From NCBI GenBank assembly GCA_019694435.1, contig JAIBBZ010000025.1:1-64000 (forward strand): a DNA stretch of 64,000 nt, read 5' to 3'. The position numbers and the translations under genes are program-made. Below are positions 25,416 to 35,477 of the stretch, in pieces (within the stretch, counting starts at the first letter, position 1; each line of letters opens with the position of its first letter). This DNA is from Pirellulales bacterium. Its GTDB lineage: Bacteria > Planctomycetota > Planctomycetia > Pirellulales > JAEUIK01. The notes under the pieces are model-generated. The model saw only the letters and a program-made list of their open reading frames with translations, was not told the DNA's origin and searched no databases.

Positions 25416-27847
25416 CCGCGCCGGCGGGCCTGCTTCCGCCGTACGAACAAGCCCGCGCCGGCGACACCGATCGCGGCCAGGACACACGAGCTCGGTTCGG
25501 GCACCACGCCAAACTGAATGACCAGTTCTCCGCCGTGGGGCAGAAACACGCCGCCGAAATCGAGGCCGTTGTGCACCGGCAGAAAGACGCCGTCGAGCGT
25601 GGCCCAGGCAATCGTACCGCGATCGAAGATGCGCAGCTCGGTGCCCGGCACGAGGCCATCGTCCGAAACGGTCCCGAGGATCTGGTCGATCAGCATGCGC
25701 AGCGAAAGCGTGGCCGGGTTCGATAACTCGAGCACCGTATCGCCCAGATAGCCGAGTTGCGTGCCTTCGGCCATCATCAGCCCGGTCAGCTCCAGGCCCT
25801 GTTGGCGGATGTAGGCGTAACGGGCATCGCTCGAGAGGGCACCGGCCGTGCGGCTTTGCAGGCTGTGCTGCGAGAGGATGTAGTCGGTCCAGCCGGCGGT
25901 GTCATGCGCCACGCGCATCGCCAGCCATTGCGAATCATTCGACAACTTGGTGATGTACAGATGTGCCGGGCCGATCGGTCCCGTCTCGATTACGCTCAGA
26001 AACAGCCCGTCGGTAGCGCCGGTCATGGTGCCGCGCATGCGATAGGTCTGCTGGAAATTGTCGAACGTGTCGTGCATCCAGAGGTTGCCGGCCGAAAACG
26101 TCATCGACTGCGAGGCGATCAGGTTCTCAATGACCTGGGCCCCCTGATACTCCCAGCGCACCTGCTTGTAGTCGGGCGTGTTGGTAAGGACCGTGCGAAC
26201 TCCGCGGCCAACCAGGTTGAAGGCATAGGTGTGTGCCGCGTTGCCGTCCATACGGTCGGCCACGACGTAATAGTCTTCGTGAGGCGCCGCGACGCTGCGC
26301 GTCACCGCGACTCCGCCATAGTTCATTTGCAGCGTGGAGAAATCGCTGACGCCGTGGAACGTGCCAAACTCGGTGCTGTCGAGCCGGTTGGTGCGCACGA
26401 AGTCCTCCGGACGCATTCTCCGCCCGAAGTCGGTGCCGCCCAGCGTTCCGTCGACCAGCACGACGTTGTGCCAGGTCGGGTCGCGAGGACCAAAATTCGG
26501 CGGCGAATTGGTCAGGTCGTCGCGGTCGTAGCCGGGCGCCACGAGAATGTACTTACCCTGCGAGGCGACGAGAATCTCGCCCGTATCGTTGTGGCTGTGG
26601 AACGCGGGCACGTAGGCGTCGATGGGTGGATCGTCGCTGTAAAGATGAAACGCGGGGCTATCGACGCCGGGCGACAGCAGCAAATAGTCGCTCGTGGCGC
26701 CCCAGTCCTCGCGAAACACCGAAACCGCACTTTGCCCTGGTGCGAAATAGGTCGGCGAACGCGTCGGCGCTTGCGGAGCAACGGCGCTGAAATCGGTCAA
26801 GGCAAAGTCGGTCGTGTTCGTCCAGTCGTTGTTCTCGATCGCCGTCTGGTCGAACGAATAGGGGCTGGGGCCGACCTCGGACGTGTTCCAGAGAATATTG
26901 GCCGCGGTCGTCGGATCGCTGTCCTGCGAAAAAAAGTGCAACGCGATCGGCTCGTTCAAACCGTTCGACACGTTCGGCACCGTGCCATCGGGCAGCCGCA
27001 GCCCCAGCGACATGTCGACGTACGGGCGCAGGTTCTCGTATAGATCGACGCCTGAGCCCTGCTCGTAGGCCCGCAGAAAGTAACCCCAGTGCCGGAGCGT
27101 GTAGTTGAGGTAGTGTCCCTGGCTGTCGGTGAACCAGCCGTCATCCGTGGTGCTGTAGTCGAAGTGGCCCTGCAAGTCGGCCAGGCCCGTGTCGAGTTGG
27201 TCCTGGTCGCGCAGTAGCACCCCGGCCAGGGCGCGAGTCGCCCCGATCTTGGCGCGGGCGTTGCTATAGGTCTGATTGCCATAGTCGAGGCTTTGCGAGA
27301 GCGACAGGAGCCGGGCCTCGATCGTGTCCCGCGTGGCTTGCGGTAACTGGACGTTCGACGCGCCGCGGATGAAGTCGTAGGCGGCCAGGTAGCTGGTGAG
27401 AACCTCGGGGCGGGTGATGAACGTGCCACCGGGAACGTCGGCCAGCGACAAGGCACCGACGGCCTTGTTCAAGTCGGCCACATTGCCGGTCATGGCAAAG
27501 CGCAAGCCTGCGGCCTGCGCGATACTGGCGTCGTTCGTGGCGACGCCGAAATCGACCGGCACGGCGCCGCTGGTGTTCTGGCTGGCGCGGCTGTTGGCGC
27601 TGTTACGCCAACTGAGCTGTTGCGAGTTGACCGGCGTAACCCACTGCGCCTGAAGATTGGCCAGGTCGTCGCCTAGGATCAGCGAAGTGGTGGGCATGTT
27701 CGGCGGCAACACGCCGGTCGTCGAGCCGATCGACATTTGCGCCGCCGCGGGAGCAGGATCGATCAGCAGTGCGAGGCCGGCGCACGCCACAAACCATGCG
27801 AACCGCTTTCCTACAGCGCGCGCGGCGGACCTTCGATTGCCCAACAT
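25412..27847 (-). CDS. Heparinase II/III-like exported protein with PEP-CTERM sorting signal
   Basis: 811 residues. There is an N-terminal signal ('FAWFVACAGLALLIDPAPAA'), an alpha/alpha-toroid-like part to about residue 330, and a beta-sandwich part with 'FREDWGATSDYLLLSPG', 'HSHNDTGEILVASQGKYIL' and 'WHNVVLVDGT', the pattern of the heparinase II/III domain of polysaccharide lyases. The C-terminus ends 'VPEPSSCVLAAIGVAGAGLF' plus an Arg/Lys cluster, a PEP-CTERM signal that directs exosortase processing and surface attachment. It probably cleaves an acidic or sulfated exopolysaccharide; the substrate is unknown. Weak Shine-Dalgarno. The 3' end overlaps the ceramidase-like gene by 4 bp (convergent). 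Confidence 0.8.
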   Translation of the reverse strand: MLGNRRSAARAVGKRFAWFVACAGLALLIDPAPAAAQMSIGSTTGVLPPNMPTTSLILGDDLANLQAQWVTPVNSQQLSWRNSANSRASQNTSGAVPVDFGVATNDASIAQAAGLRFAMTGNVADLNKAVGALSLADVPGGTFITRPEVLTSYLAAYDFIRGASNVQLPQATRDTIEARLLSLSQSLDYGNQTYSNARAKIGATRALAGVLLRDQDQLDTGLADLQGHFDYSTTDDGWFTDSQGHYLNYTLRHWGYFLRAYEQGSGVDLYENLRPYVDMSLGLRLPDGTVPNVSNGLNEPIALHFFSQDSDPTTAANILWNTSEVGPSPYSFDQTAIENNDWTNTTDFALTDFSAVAPQAPTRSPTYFAPGQSAVSVFREDWGATSDYLLLSPGVDSPAFHLYSDDPPIDAYVPAFHSHNDTGEILVASQGKYILVAPGYDRDDLTNSPPNFGPRDPTWHNVVLVDGTLGGTDFGRRMRPEDFVRTNRLDSTEFGTFHGVSDFSTLQMNYGGVAVTRSVAAPHEDYYVVADRMDGNAAHTYAFNLVGRGVRTVLTNTPDYKQVRWEYQGAQVIENLIASQSMTFSAGNLWMHDTFDNFQQTYRMRGTMTGATDGLFLSVIETGPIGPAHLYITKLSNDSQWLAMRVAHDTAGWTDYILSQHSLQSRTAGALSSDARYAYIRQQGLELTGLMMAEGTQLGYLGDTVLELSNPATLSLRMLIDQILGTVSDDGLVPGTELRIFDRGTIAWATLDGVFLPVHNGLDFGGVFLPHGGELVIQFGVVPEPSSCVLAAIGVAGAGLFVRRKQARRRG

Positions 27848-27889
27848 AAGCAGCCCGATGCGACCCCGAGATACCCAACTCCCAGGCTC

Positions 27890-29761
27890 TTAGTTAGCCC
27901 GGCTCGGCGGCAATTGCAAGGAAACGGCTGCGGTAGGTTCGGAGGGCGAGGCTGACAGGTCCGATCCTGACAGATTGCGCACGAAAAACAGCCACGCGAC
28001 GAACATTTCGTCGGTCGATTGCGGTCCCCAGCGGACGGTGGTGTTGGGGTCAGGGTTGTTGGCCAGCGATGAGGAGTTGTCCCAGTGAGCGGTGCATCGG
28101 ATCGCCGCCCGTTGCGGAATGAACGGCGGGTCCTTGAACCAATAGATGGTTTGCCAGAAGTAGTCGATCCGCGGAACGTTGAGCAGGATCTCGCGATGCG
28201 GCAAGACTTCGCCGTCCCGGGGCGGATATTCGAGCTCGAACTTGAACGACTTGCCGCGCATGTGCAGGTGCGGCATCAGGGCCAACATGCGACTGTCGTA
28301 GGGTGCCGCGGCCGCGAGGTGCATTTCGTAATGCTCGGCCTGGGCCGGTACGGCGATCTGCCTTGTGTGTAGCACGGCGATCTGCAGTTCGTGTTCCGGC
28401 GGCGTGTCGCGAAACTTGAGCGCGACCTTCGGTTGATCGTAGGCCGGCTTGCCGTAGGGCGTGTAGTGCATCTCGAAGCAGATGCGCGAACCGCGGTTGA
28501 CGCGCATCGCGGTCTCGGGCGGCAGCACCAGAGCGCTGGTCCCCGGCACGTAAGAACCGATCGATCGGCAGCCGTCGTAGGTTTCTTGTGGTCCCGGCGC
28601 TCCCGGATCGACCGCATAGACCATCAGATGATGGACCACTTGCGGGACGCCCGGCTTGACGTCGCCCGCCACGAGCCAGCGCTGGCGGGTGAAGATCGCG
28701 TCGGACACTTCCTGGGGAGCCCAGATGTATTGATAGGGGACGACCCCGTCCGCGGGCACGTCGAAGCCTTTTTCGGCTTCGACGACGAAGTCCGGATCTT
28801 CGAAGGCCCATTCCGACGACCAGTGCTTCGGCTGGAATTGGCTCAGGTCGCCCGAAGGCATGCCTGCGTCGAACCAGGCCGCCAACAGCGTGATCTGTTC
28901 CTCGGTCAACCGCCGATCGTTTTGCCAGACGCCGTAGCGGGCATCGGCGTGCCAAGGCGGCATCCGGCGCTGAACGGCCACCTCCTTGATCATGGCGCCC
29001 ACGTCGCGCGCGTCGTCATAGTTCGACAAGCTGAAAGGGCCCATGCTCCCTGCGCGGTGGCATACCTCGCAATGCTCCTGGAGGATGGGCGCCACGTGGT
29101 CGGCGAAGGTCACGGGGAAATCGATTGCGCGCGGTTCATCGCGGTCGATCAGGCAGCCGTCGGCCTCGGTCTTCGGCACGGTGACCTTTTTGCCGTGAAG
29201 TACTTCGCCGATGGCTTCGGCCAGGTCGTTGCGATCGGCCTTGATCTTGAGGCCGTTGACCCGCACCCGGTCGCTGAGCCAGCCGCGGTAGACCAGGACT
29301 CCTTTGGCGTCGAGGACGCAGAACTCGGGCGTGCGTTTGGCCCCGAGCGCGTCGGCGAGCCCCTGACCGTAGTCCTTGAGCACGGCGAACGGAACGTCGT
29401 AATCCGCAGCGTGGGCGGCGATGTCGTTGATCGTCTCGCCCTGGTTCGGATAGACGGCCAGAAACTGGGCTCCCTGCGGTCTTGTCGCGGCTTCGAGCTG
29501 CTTGAGTTCCGGCATCAGCTTCTTGACCAGCGGGCAGCCGGTGCTGAGAAAACACACGACCACCGCCTTGTTGCCGGCAAAATCGCCGATCGTCCGCTCG
29601 TTGCCGTAGATGTCGCGCAGGTTGGTATCGGCCGTAACCGGCTGGCCCAGGGGCGCGACCAGGCCCTCGTAAGGATCGGACGTGCGCGAAAACCACCACG
29701 TGGCGGCTCCGACGGCGAGGAGGCCCAATAAGCCAGCGGCCAGCGATAGTTTGCGCACCAT
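27890..29761 (-). CDS. Redoxin + cytochrome c + PHM-like copper monooxygenase-like fusion protein
   Basis: 623 residues. A membrane anchor or signal (about 4-24) is followed by a thioredoxin-fold AhpC/TSA-like domain (about 45-195) with only one Cys at the active site (C76 in 'STGCPLVK'). A single haem-c motif C-E-V-C-H lies at 231-235 with downstream 'RRMPPWHAD'. The last 300 residues resemble the copper type II ascorbate-dependent monooxygenase fold: 'VVHHLMVYAVDPG' and 'LMPHLHMRGKSFKF' supply the paired His of two copper sites. Planctomycetes have several such fusions of unknown role; a periplasmic redox function is all that can be inferred. The ATG at 29761 is placed just before the hydrophobic segment, although longer frames exist upstream. 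Confidence 0.8.
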   Translation of the reverse strand: MVRKLSLAAGLLGLLAVGAATWWFSRTSDPYEGLVAPLGQPVTADTNLRDIYGNERTIGDFAGNKAVVVCFLSTGCPLVKKLMPELKQLEAATRPQGAQFLAVYPNQGETINDIAAHAADYDVPFAVLKDYGQGLADALGAKRTPEFCVLDAKGVLVYRGWLSDRVRVNGLKIKADRNDLAEAIGEVLHGKKVTVPKTEADGCLIDRDEPRAIDFPVTFADHVAPILQEHCEVCHRAGSMGPFSLSNYDDARDVGAMIKEVAVQRRMPPWHADARYGVWQNDRRLTEEQITLLAAWFDAGMPSGDLSQFQPKHWSSEWAFEDPDFVVEAEKGFDVPADGVVPYQYIWAPQEVSDAIFTRQRWLVAGDVKPGVPQVVHHLMVYAVDPGAPGPQETYDGCRSIGSYVPGTSALVLPPETAMRVNRGSRICFEMHYTPYGKPAYDQPKVALKFRDTPPEHELQIAVLHTRQIAVPAQAEHYEMHLAAAAPYDSRMLALMPHLHMRGKSFKFELEYPPRDGEVLPHREILLNVPRIDYFWQTIYWFKDPPFIPQRAAIRCTAHWDNSSSLANNPDPNTTVRWGPQSTDEMFVAWLFFVRNLSGSDLSASPSEPTAAVSLQLPPSRAN

Positions 29762-30038
29762 GTGTCGACTCGCGACCAGGGGCCCAGATGCGGTGACACC
29801 CCCAGTATATGCCATCCACCCACCGGTCCAACGAAAGGCGAGCGGCGTGGCAACTTGACGCGGGCCGAGCGGCAGGCCTGGTCCCCGCGGTAGCCGTCTG
29901 GGAGGGGTGCGCCCGATAGTACGAACCGCACCAATTGCACGACATTGTCGACGTGCAACTTGGCCATCCATCTGCCGCGATAACTCATTGAAGAGTCAAG
30001 GCGACGCGCGGCATTCCTCTGCAAATCGCCACAGGCCG

Positions 30039-31655
30039 CTAGTGGGCCGTCACGGTCATCCAGCCTGCCATGCCGTACGCACGGTCCTCGTAACGGAATT
30101 GCGGCAGGTAGTTCTGCCAGTCTTGAGCACCCGGCGAATCCTGCGCTCGCTGGGGAACGATCGCGATGGCCTTGAATCGCCGCGGGCAGTAGCGATCGAA
30201 GTGCTCTTGCGTAATCGGATGCCCCGAGATGCGACGGTCCATCAGCCCGTAGGAGAAGTGATAAAGCTTGCCCTCGGCCAAGAGCGCCGCGAGCGGGTGC
30301 CAGGGAAAGTAATAGGTTTGGGGGCGAGCCAGCAAGGTGCGATAGGCGTTTTCTTGCGGATTGTCGAAGACCGACGGGGCCTGCCACACGCCACGCGCCG
30401 CGTAAACGGCATTCCATGCCCCGAGCACGAGGCAGAGCCCCGTGGCAAACCTGAGCAAGCGCTTTTCTAGGTCGGGCTCCAAGGCGCGATGGCCGGCGTC
30501 GCCAGCGATCGTGCTCACCAAGGCGAAATAGGCGAAGAACACGAGCGTCGGGGCGTAATGGTGATCGTCGCCGCCGATCTTCAGCCGACCCAACAGGCAC
30601 ATTGGCACCAGGATCAGGCCCAACAACAAGAACAAGGCTGCAGGATCGTCGAGCCACCAGGTGGCGACCCGCGCCCCAAGCTTGCGCGGCGAAGAGGGGC
30701 TGGCCGTTGAGGATCGGGTCACGAATCGTTGGACGACGATCCCCGCGATCAAGGGTAACGACATCCACCAAAAGAACCGCCACGGGTACCAATAGTCGCG
30801 ATACAGCGCGTGGACGTCGATCCACTGACTCTCGCGCATGATCGTGATGACGTTGAAGAACATCCGATCGAAACCGAAGGCGAGCGAAAACACGGCCAGC
30901 AGTACGCAGCAAAAACCGCAGGTCAAAGCGGCCAGCAGCCAGGCTTCGCGCCGCGGCAACACGGCGAATCCCCACAGCGGCAGGACCGCTGGCACAACCA
31001 CCAGCGTCTGCTTGGTCCAGACGGCCATGGCCGCCAGCAGTGCCGTGGCCACTAGCCATCTCCGCCGGCCGGTCTGCCGTGCGATGGTGAAAGCCACGGT
31101 CGCGGCAACGCCAAACCCGATGGCGGCCCCGTCGGGGGCAATGTTGAAGGACACGCTGCGCAGCGCAACTTGCCAGATCGTGTAGTACGCCAGGCACAAG
31201 CACGCGACGGCAAACAGCAATCGTCGCTCGGGCGTCCACGGGGCGGGCACCAGCCGGGCCAGCAATACGAGCGGCGCAAAGAAGACCAGGCCGCTGCAGA
31301 CCGAGGCAATCAGTATCTCTACGGTTGGATTTCCGCTGAGCGCCGCCGGCAGGAAAACCAGGATGGCAAGCGGCGGATAGTGGGGGCAGAGCACCGGCCC
31401 GTCGTCGGGCAGATTGTACGGCTGGTAGCCGTAAAACATGCTGATCGTCGGGGCCAGCCGCGCGCCGTTGAAATCCCACCAGGGCGTCGAATGGACGAAC
31501 ACACCCATCGATGCCAGGGCAATAACGGCGAGCAGCGGCACGCCGGCCCAGGCCGCGCGGTCGAGCGTGGCAAGGCGCTGGCCACGGCTCCAGAGGCGTT
31601 CGCCTGCGATCAACGCGACAATCACGAGCAGCAAGACGACAAACAGCGCGAGCAT
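30039..31655 (-). CDS. Multi-pass membrane protein, GT-C glycosyltransferase-like
   Basis: 538 residues with about 11-12 hydrophobic helices. The loop after the first two helices contains 'HSTPWWDFNGARLAPTISMF' and 'YNLPDDGPVLCPHYPPLA', where acidic residues and the 'HYPP' stretch resemble the catalytic loop of polyprenyl-phosphate-sugar-dependent GT-C enzymes (GT87/ArnT-like). No family can be assigned firmly. The protein ends in a soluble Tyr/Trp-rich tail of about 110 residues. A TAGGAG Shine-Dalgarno stands 4 nt before the ATG. The start lies 7 bp behind the carotenoid-oxygenase stop, so the two are cotranscribed. The 277 bp downstream of 29761 to 30038 carry no gene that I can support. 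Confidence 0.65.
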   Translation of the reverse strand: MLALFVVLLLVIVALIAGERLWSRGQRLATLDRAAWAGVPLLAVIALASMGVFVHSTPWWDFNGARLAPTISMFYGYQPYNLPDDGPVLCPHYPPLAILVFLPAALSGNPTVEILIASVCSGLVFFAPLVLLARLVPAPWTPERRLLFAVACLCLAYYTIWQVALRSVSFNIAPDGAAIGFGVAATVAFTIARQTGRRRWLVATALLAAMAVWTKQTLVVVPAVLPLWGFAVLPRREAWLLAALTCGFCCVLLAVFSLAFGFDRMFFNVITIMRESQWIDVHALYRDYWYPWRFFWWMSLPLIAGIVVQRFVTRSSTASPSSPRKLGARVATWWLDDPAALFLLLGLILVPMCLLGRLKIGGDDHHYAPTLVFFAYFALVSTIAGDAGHRALEPDLEKRLLRFATGLCLVLGAWNAVYAARGVWQAPSVFDNPQENAYRTLLARPQTYYFPWHPLAALLAEGKLYHFSYGLMDRRISGHPITQEHFDRYCPRRFKAIAIVPQRAQDSPGAQDWQNYLPQFRYEDRAYGMAGWMTVTAH

Positions 31656-31662
31656 GGGGCTC

Positions 31663-33111
31663 CTACGCGGGTAACCGCTGCCCGCGGATTTCGGCCTCGC
31701 TCACCCAGCAAGCGTGGTAGCCGATCGGAACCCGCTGAGGAATCGCAACTCGGGCGACCGGTTCGCCCTCGAATCGCGCGGCATCGATGATCCAAAGTTC
31801 CGCCTGATCGTTCTGCTCGTCGTAGACGAAGGTAAACAAGTAGCCGTCGTCCTCCGCCTGGCCGCTCGCGCGCGGGGCAAACACCGCTTCGCCGCCAAAG
31901 CGGCCGGGACCATAGCTCAAGGTCTGGCTGGTGCCAGTGGCCAGGTCGTACTTGATCAGGCCGTCGAACTGGAGCGTATCGGCCCGGGCGATGCGCGGGT
32001 TGTAGCTGTATCGCGCCGGGCGGCCGAGTTGTTGGTTGTTCATCCGCGGGAATTCCGTCGGCACGTCGTCGAGTCGTTCGACGTGTGAGGTCCCCGTCGC
32101 CAGATTGAATCGCCAACGCGTCAGGTAAGGTGCGAGCTCGATGACATCCAGCCGCGGGGTGGCGCCCGCACTACGCTTGGGAGGCAGCGGATTGTCGATG
32201 GCACAGCCGATCAACACGATTTCGTCGCCTTCCTCGAACGCGTTGATCGTGTGGTACATGTAGCAGGCCGGGGCTTCGAACCAGCGCAGGCTCGTCTCGT
32301 CGCCAAGCCGCGGCAGAATGCCAAAGCGGCTGGGCATGTGCGGATCGAACACGACCCGTGCCTTGCCTTGGGCAAGCAACCGCGGGTCCCAGAACATGGG
32401 GAAATCGAACAGGATCGAGTAATGCTCGGTGATCGCCATGTCGTGCTGCAAGCGGGCGCCCGGCAGGCTGATCGGCACCTGATGGACGATCTGGCCCGTG
32501 GCGGCGACGACGCCGTAATACATGAACGGCGGCCGCGGCGAGTAGTCGAAGAACATCATTTCGCCGGTGCGCGGATCGACCTTGGGATGGGCCGTGATTC
32601 CGCGGCGAAGCTGGCCGTCGAAATTGTAGCGGGCGACGGTTTCCAGGTCGGGCAGGCGCGCCTGGTGTGCATCGCCGCCGAGCCACCACAGGGCCAGTAG
32701 CCGCCCGGCATGGAACACGACGTCCGTATTGGCCGTGTTTTTGAACGGCCCGTCAGGCGTACGGCCGGTGGGCGGTTCCATAATGCCGGTGTAGAGCGAC
32801 TGGCCCGCCTCGGACTCGGCGACCCAGCCGCGCGTCCGCACATAGCGGTTACGATAGGTGGCCCGGCCGTCGACCAGGTGGACGCCGTGCAGCATGCCGT
32901 CGCCGTCGAACCAGTGATAACGCCCAGGGGGGGCAAACTGTGGATTGCTGCCGTTGCGGACGAACATCCCCGAGACGTCGCGCGGAATCTCCCCCACGAC
33001 CGTCAGCTCGGTCGCGGTGATCTCTCGGCGGACGGGCGCGAACATGCCGGAGAGATAAGGGTGCGACTCGCCAAACGTTGCGAGCACCGTCGACTTGGAC
33101 AGTTCTTCCAT
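31663..33111 (-). CDS. Carotenoid cleavage dioxygenase-family protein
   Basis: 482 residues of the seven-bladed carotenoid oxygenase fold. All four iron-binding histidines are visible in their normal contexts: H175 ('ITAHPKVDPRTGEMMFF'), H223 ('LQHDMAITEHY'), H287 ('YMYHTINAFEEGD') and H466 ('IGYHACWVS'). The N-terminal 'VSGMFVRNGSNPQFAP' and 'HWFDGDGMLHGV' are also diagnostic. These Fe(II) enzymes cleave a conjugated double bond of carotenoids, apocarotenoids, stilbenes or lignostilbenes; the substrate is open. An ATG at 33111 is chosen over an upstream GTG at 33180 because homology begins here, though its Shine-Dalgarno is poor. First gene of a pair with the membrane protein. Confidence 0.9.
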   Translation of the reverse strand: MEELSKSTVLATFGESHPYLSGMFAPVRREITATELTVVGEIPRDVSGMFVRNGSNPQFAPPGRYHWFDGDGMLHGVHLVDGRATYRNRYVRTRGWVAESEAGQSLYTGIMEPPTGRTPDGPFKNTANTDVVFHAGRLLALWWLGGDAHQARLPDLETVARYNFDGQLRRGITAHPKVDPRTGEMMFFDYSPRPPFMYYGVVAATGQIVHQVPISLPGARLQHDMAITEHYSILFDFPMFWDPRLLAQGKARVVFDPHMPSRFGILPRLGDETSLRWFEAPACYMYHTINAFEEGDEIVLIGCAIDNPLPPKRSAGATPRLDVIELAPYLTRWRFNLATGTSHVERLDDVPTEFPRMNNQQLGRPARYSYNPRIARADTLQFDGLIKYDLATGTSQTLSYGPGRFGGEAVFAPRASGQAEDDGYLFTFVYDEQNDQAELWIIDAARFEGEPVARVAIPQRVPIGYHACWVSEAEIRGQRLPA

Positions 33112-33356
33112 GGCCGGATTTCGAGAGACGGTTGGATGCCAGACGAGATTCGAGCAATAAATCTCCGGCGAACTGGGCACAGTTTAGCATCGCGCGGGCC
33201 TCGAGTCGCCGTGCAGGGCAGGGCGCCCGTGCAACCTTGCGGAAGGGCACTGATATCCCCGGCGATTCCGTGGATCGGGCAGGAGCATCGCCCGCTCGAT
33301 GCCCGCTGCCTACCCTGGCGCTGCGATCCCTGTGCCAGCCGATGGCTCGGCACACG

Positions 33357-35228
33357 TCACCGGACTTCGACCCATTTCAGGATCTGCAAGCCTGGCAGCG
33401 ATCCGTGTCCCATGAGCTGGTTGATTTCCAGCTGGCTCAAGGCGTGATTGTAGAACCGCACGTCGTCGAACAGGCCTTCCGACAGGTCGCCACTCGAGTG
33501 GCCACCGAGGTACACCTCGCGCGTATCGGTCGAAATCGGCGCGGCGCGGGCGACGGGTGTATTGTCGAGCACGGCGTCGACATAGAGCCGGACATAGGAC
33601 CCGTCCCAGGTGCCAACAACAAACGTCCACCGGCCGGCGGTCAGCGAGGTATTGCCGGCCGTGTTCGAACCGTCTTTGCCGTCCAAGGCCAGCGCAAGGT
33701 GGCCGTCTTCGACAGCGAGTTGCCAATTGTTGGGGCCATCATCGCCCTTGCGAAGGATGGTGTCGACGTCGTCGCCCGTGCCCCAGGTACTGACCTTGAT
33801 CCAGGCCGAGATGGAGAACGCCTGAGTGACCTGGAAGCAGGCCTGGCTGGAAATGCTGACGTAGTTCGACTTGCCGTTGAAGGCTAGGGCCCTGTCGATG
33901 CGTCCGGTGGTCCCATTGGCGCCGAAATCGAAATCGAAGAGCGTGCCGTGGGCAAGATTCACGGTCGAGTCGGTGGCCGTGGTTCCCGAGGCATCGTCGA
34001 GTTTCCACCAGCCTACCAGCCCACCTGCCCAGGCCATGGCGCGGCTGACCATCACGAGGCCGTCGGCGTTGAGCTGCGCGAAGTCGAAGGTGCCGCCGCC
34101 AAACGGCAACAAGATGCGCCGTCCGGCGGCTCGGGTGTCGTCGTTCAATTTGCCGCCGGCCTCGACGGCGATGATCGAGCTCTGCCCAGCGACCGTCGCC
34201 AAGACGATCGCATCGGGGGCCAGCGTGCCGGAAAACCAGCTCAAATCCTGCGATGCGGACAAGATCGTCAGACCGCCGACCGCGAACGGCGCAACCACGT
34301 AATGCTCATTGGTCGTCACCGTGACCGCGGTGTTGCCGCTGCTGACGGAACTCGTCGACGCGATGCCAAAATCGTCGGCCAGCGCCGGAATCTCGTTGAT
34401 GATGCCCAGGGGCTTCTGTATGAGCTTGGTGCGGATCTGCGAGGCCTTTACCTCTTCCGAGATGTAGGCCACGTCATTGGCAGCCGCGTAGGTATCGTAG
34501 GACGATTGGTTCGCACTCGCCTTGAGGAGCGTGACCGTATAGCCGATGTCGGTAAAAAAGGCTTGCCGCAGATCTTCCTGCTTCGACGGGTTGGAGCTGT
34601 TGGTGACCACGAACAGCAGGCGATTTGCCACCGGCCTCGTGACCACCACGTAGGTGACGCTCAACAGCGCCGCTTGCGAGCTCGAGCCGTCGTAGGCCAC
34701 GGCCGGCCGAGACGCCCCCGATGTGGCATTCAGCAGAATCGCCAGGCTATTGCCGCTCGCCCAGCCCGGGCGGTTGACGATTTCTTGCACGAGCGCCCGC
34801 ACGTCGGGCGCCTGATAACTTGTGCCGGCGGTCCAGTTGGTGATTTTCCAGCTCGCTGTCGCGCTGGTCTTCGTGCGCCCGCTGATGTTGTTGGCCGTGG
34901 CGGCGAAGGCCGTGGCATTGTCCTCGTCCTCGCCATAGATGACGGTCGCGGGGTTGGCGCCGCTCGTCGAGTTGGCAGCGACGACGGTGAGCGTCGCCGA
35001 AATGATGTATGCCCCCTGCGGGATCGCGAGATTCTGGAATCGCACGCCGCACCAGGTGCCCGAGCTGAGGCTGATCGAGCCATTGGTCAACACGACGTTG
35101 CCCGAGCCGTCCTGGCCCGCGTCGTCGGCCGAGGCCTTGACGCGCGTGCTGACGGTGGTCGAATCGGCCTGCGCGGCGCAGGCCACGGCGAGCATCGCCA
35201 ACGTGAGTAACAGCACTCGAGCGTACAT
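33357..35228 (-). CDS. Secreted LamG-domain protein
   Basis: 623 residues with a signal peptide (1-21). Residues about 25-195 form a beta-sandwich of the DNRLRE/CBM-like kind ('RFQNLAIPQGAYIISATLTV', 'WKITNWTAGTSYQAPDVRAL') common in planctomycete surface proteins. The middle (200-400) has a flavodoxin-like or von Willebrand-like alternating pattern without a clear motif. Residues about 405-610 are a LamG/concanavalin-A-like lectin domain ('LVGWWKLDDASGTTATDST', 'FSISAWIKVSTWG', 'WTFVVGTWDGSYVRLYVDAV'). It probably binds glycans outside the cell. It ends without a PEP-CTERM signal. GGAG is 8 nt before the ATG. It is divergent from the response-regulator gene across 249 bp. Confidence 0.8.
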   Translation of the reverse strand: MYARVLLLTLAMLAVACAAQADSTTVSTRVKASADDAGQDGSGNVVLTNGSISLSSGTWCGVRFQNLAIPQGAYIISATLTVVAANSTSGANPATVIYGEDEDNATAFAATANNISGRTKTSATASWKITNWTAGTSYQAPDVRALVQEIVNRPGWASGNSLAILLNATSGASRPAVAYDGSSSQAALLSVTYVVVTRPVANRLLFVVTNSSNPSKQEDLRQAFFTDIGYTVTLLKASANQSSYDTYAAANDVAYISEEVKASQIRTKLIQKPLGIINEIPALADDFGIASTSSVSSGNTAVTVTTNEHYVVAPFAVGGLTILSASQDLSWFSGTLAPDAIVLATVAGQSSIIAVEAGGKLNDDTRAAGRRILLPFGGGTFDFAQLNADGLVMVSRAMAWAGGLVGWWKLDDASGTTATDSTVNLAHGTLFDFDFGANGTTGRIDRALAFNGKSNYVSISSQACFQVTQAFSISAWIKVSTWGTGDDVDTILRKGDDGPNNWQLAVEDGHLALALDGKDGSNTAGNTSLTAGRWTFVVGTWDGSYVRLYVDAVLDNTPVARAAPISTDTREVYLGGHSSGDLSEGLFDDVRFYNHALSQLEINQLMGHGSLPGLQILKWVEVR

Positions 35229-35413
35229 GTTCGAAGCTCCGGGATCGGCCGCCTTGCAGGCTCGAAAAACTCTATCTCAAAGCGGGTTGGCCGCGCCGCG
35301 AGGCGCGCGAATGCGGGGGCCACACAATCGCTGCCACCTGCGCAGGCGGCTCGATCCTGGCAACCGCGCCGCGTGGCGTGGGCCTTCCTCCACGAACGGC
35401 CGGGGCGCAGACG

Positions 35414-35427
35414 GCAAGCTAGGTTTG
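35414..35427 (+). repeat. 14-bp motif, copy 1 (GCAAGCTAGGTTTG)
   Basis: The sequence GCAAGCTAGGTTTG occurs here, 50 bp before the response-regulator ATG, and again unchanged at 40438-40451 before the GspI-like gene. Both copies are in non-coding gaps on the same strand and contain CTAG. It may be a shared operator or promoter element; a chance match of this length in 64 kb cannot be excluded. Confidence 0.4.
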
Positions 35428-35477
35428 GTCTGACACATGCTGCCCGCTTTGCCCGCCCCGCTTGCCCTCGCCCCGCC

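Noticed and set aside
29515-31479. 654-codon minus-strand frame overlapping the membrane protein and redoxin genes
   Set aside because: It overlaps two well-supported genes in another frame and contains no domain.
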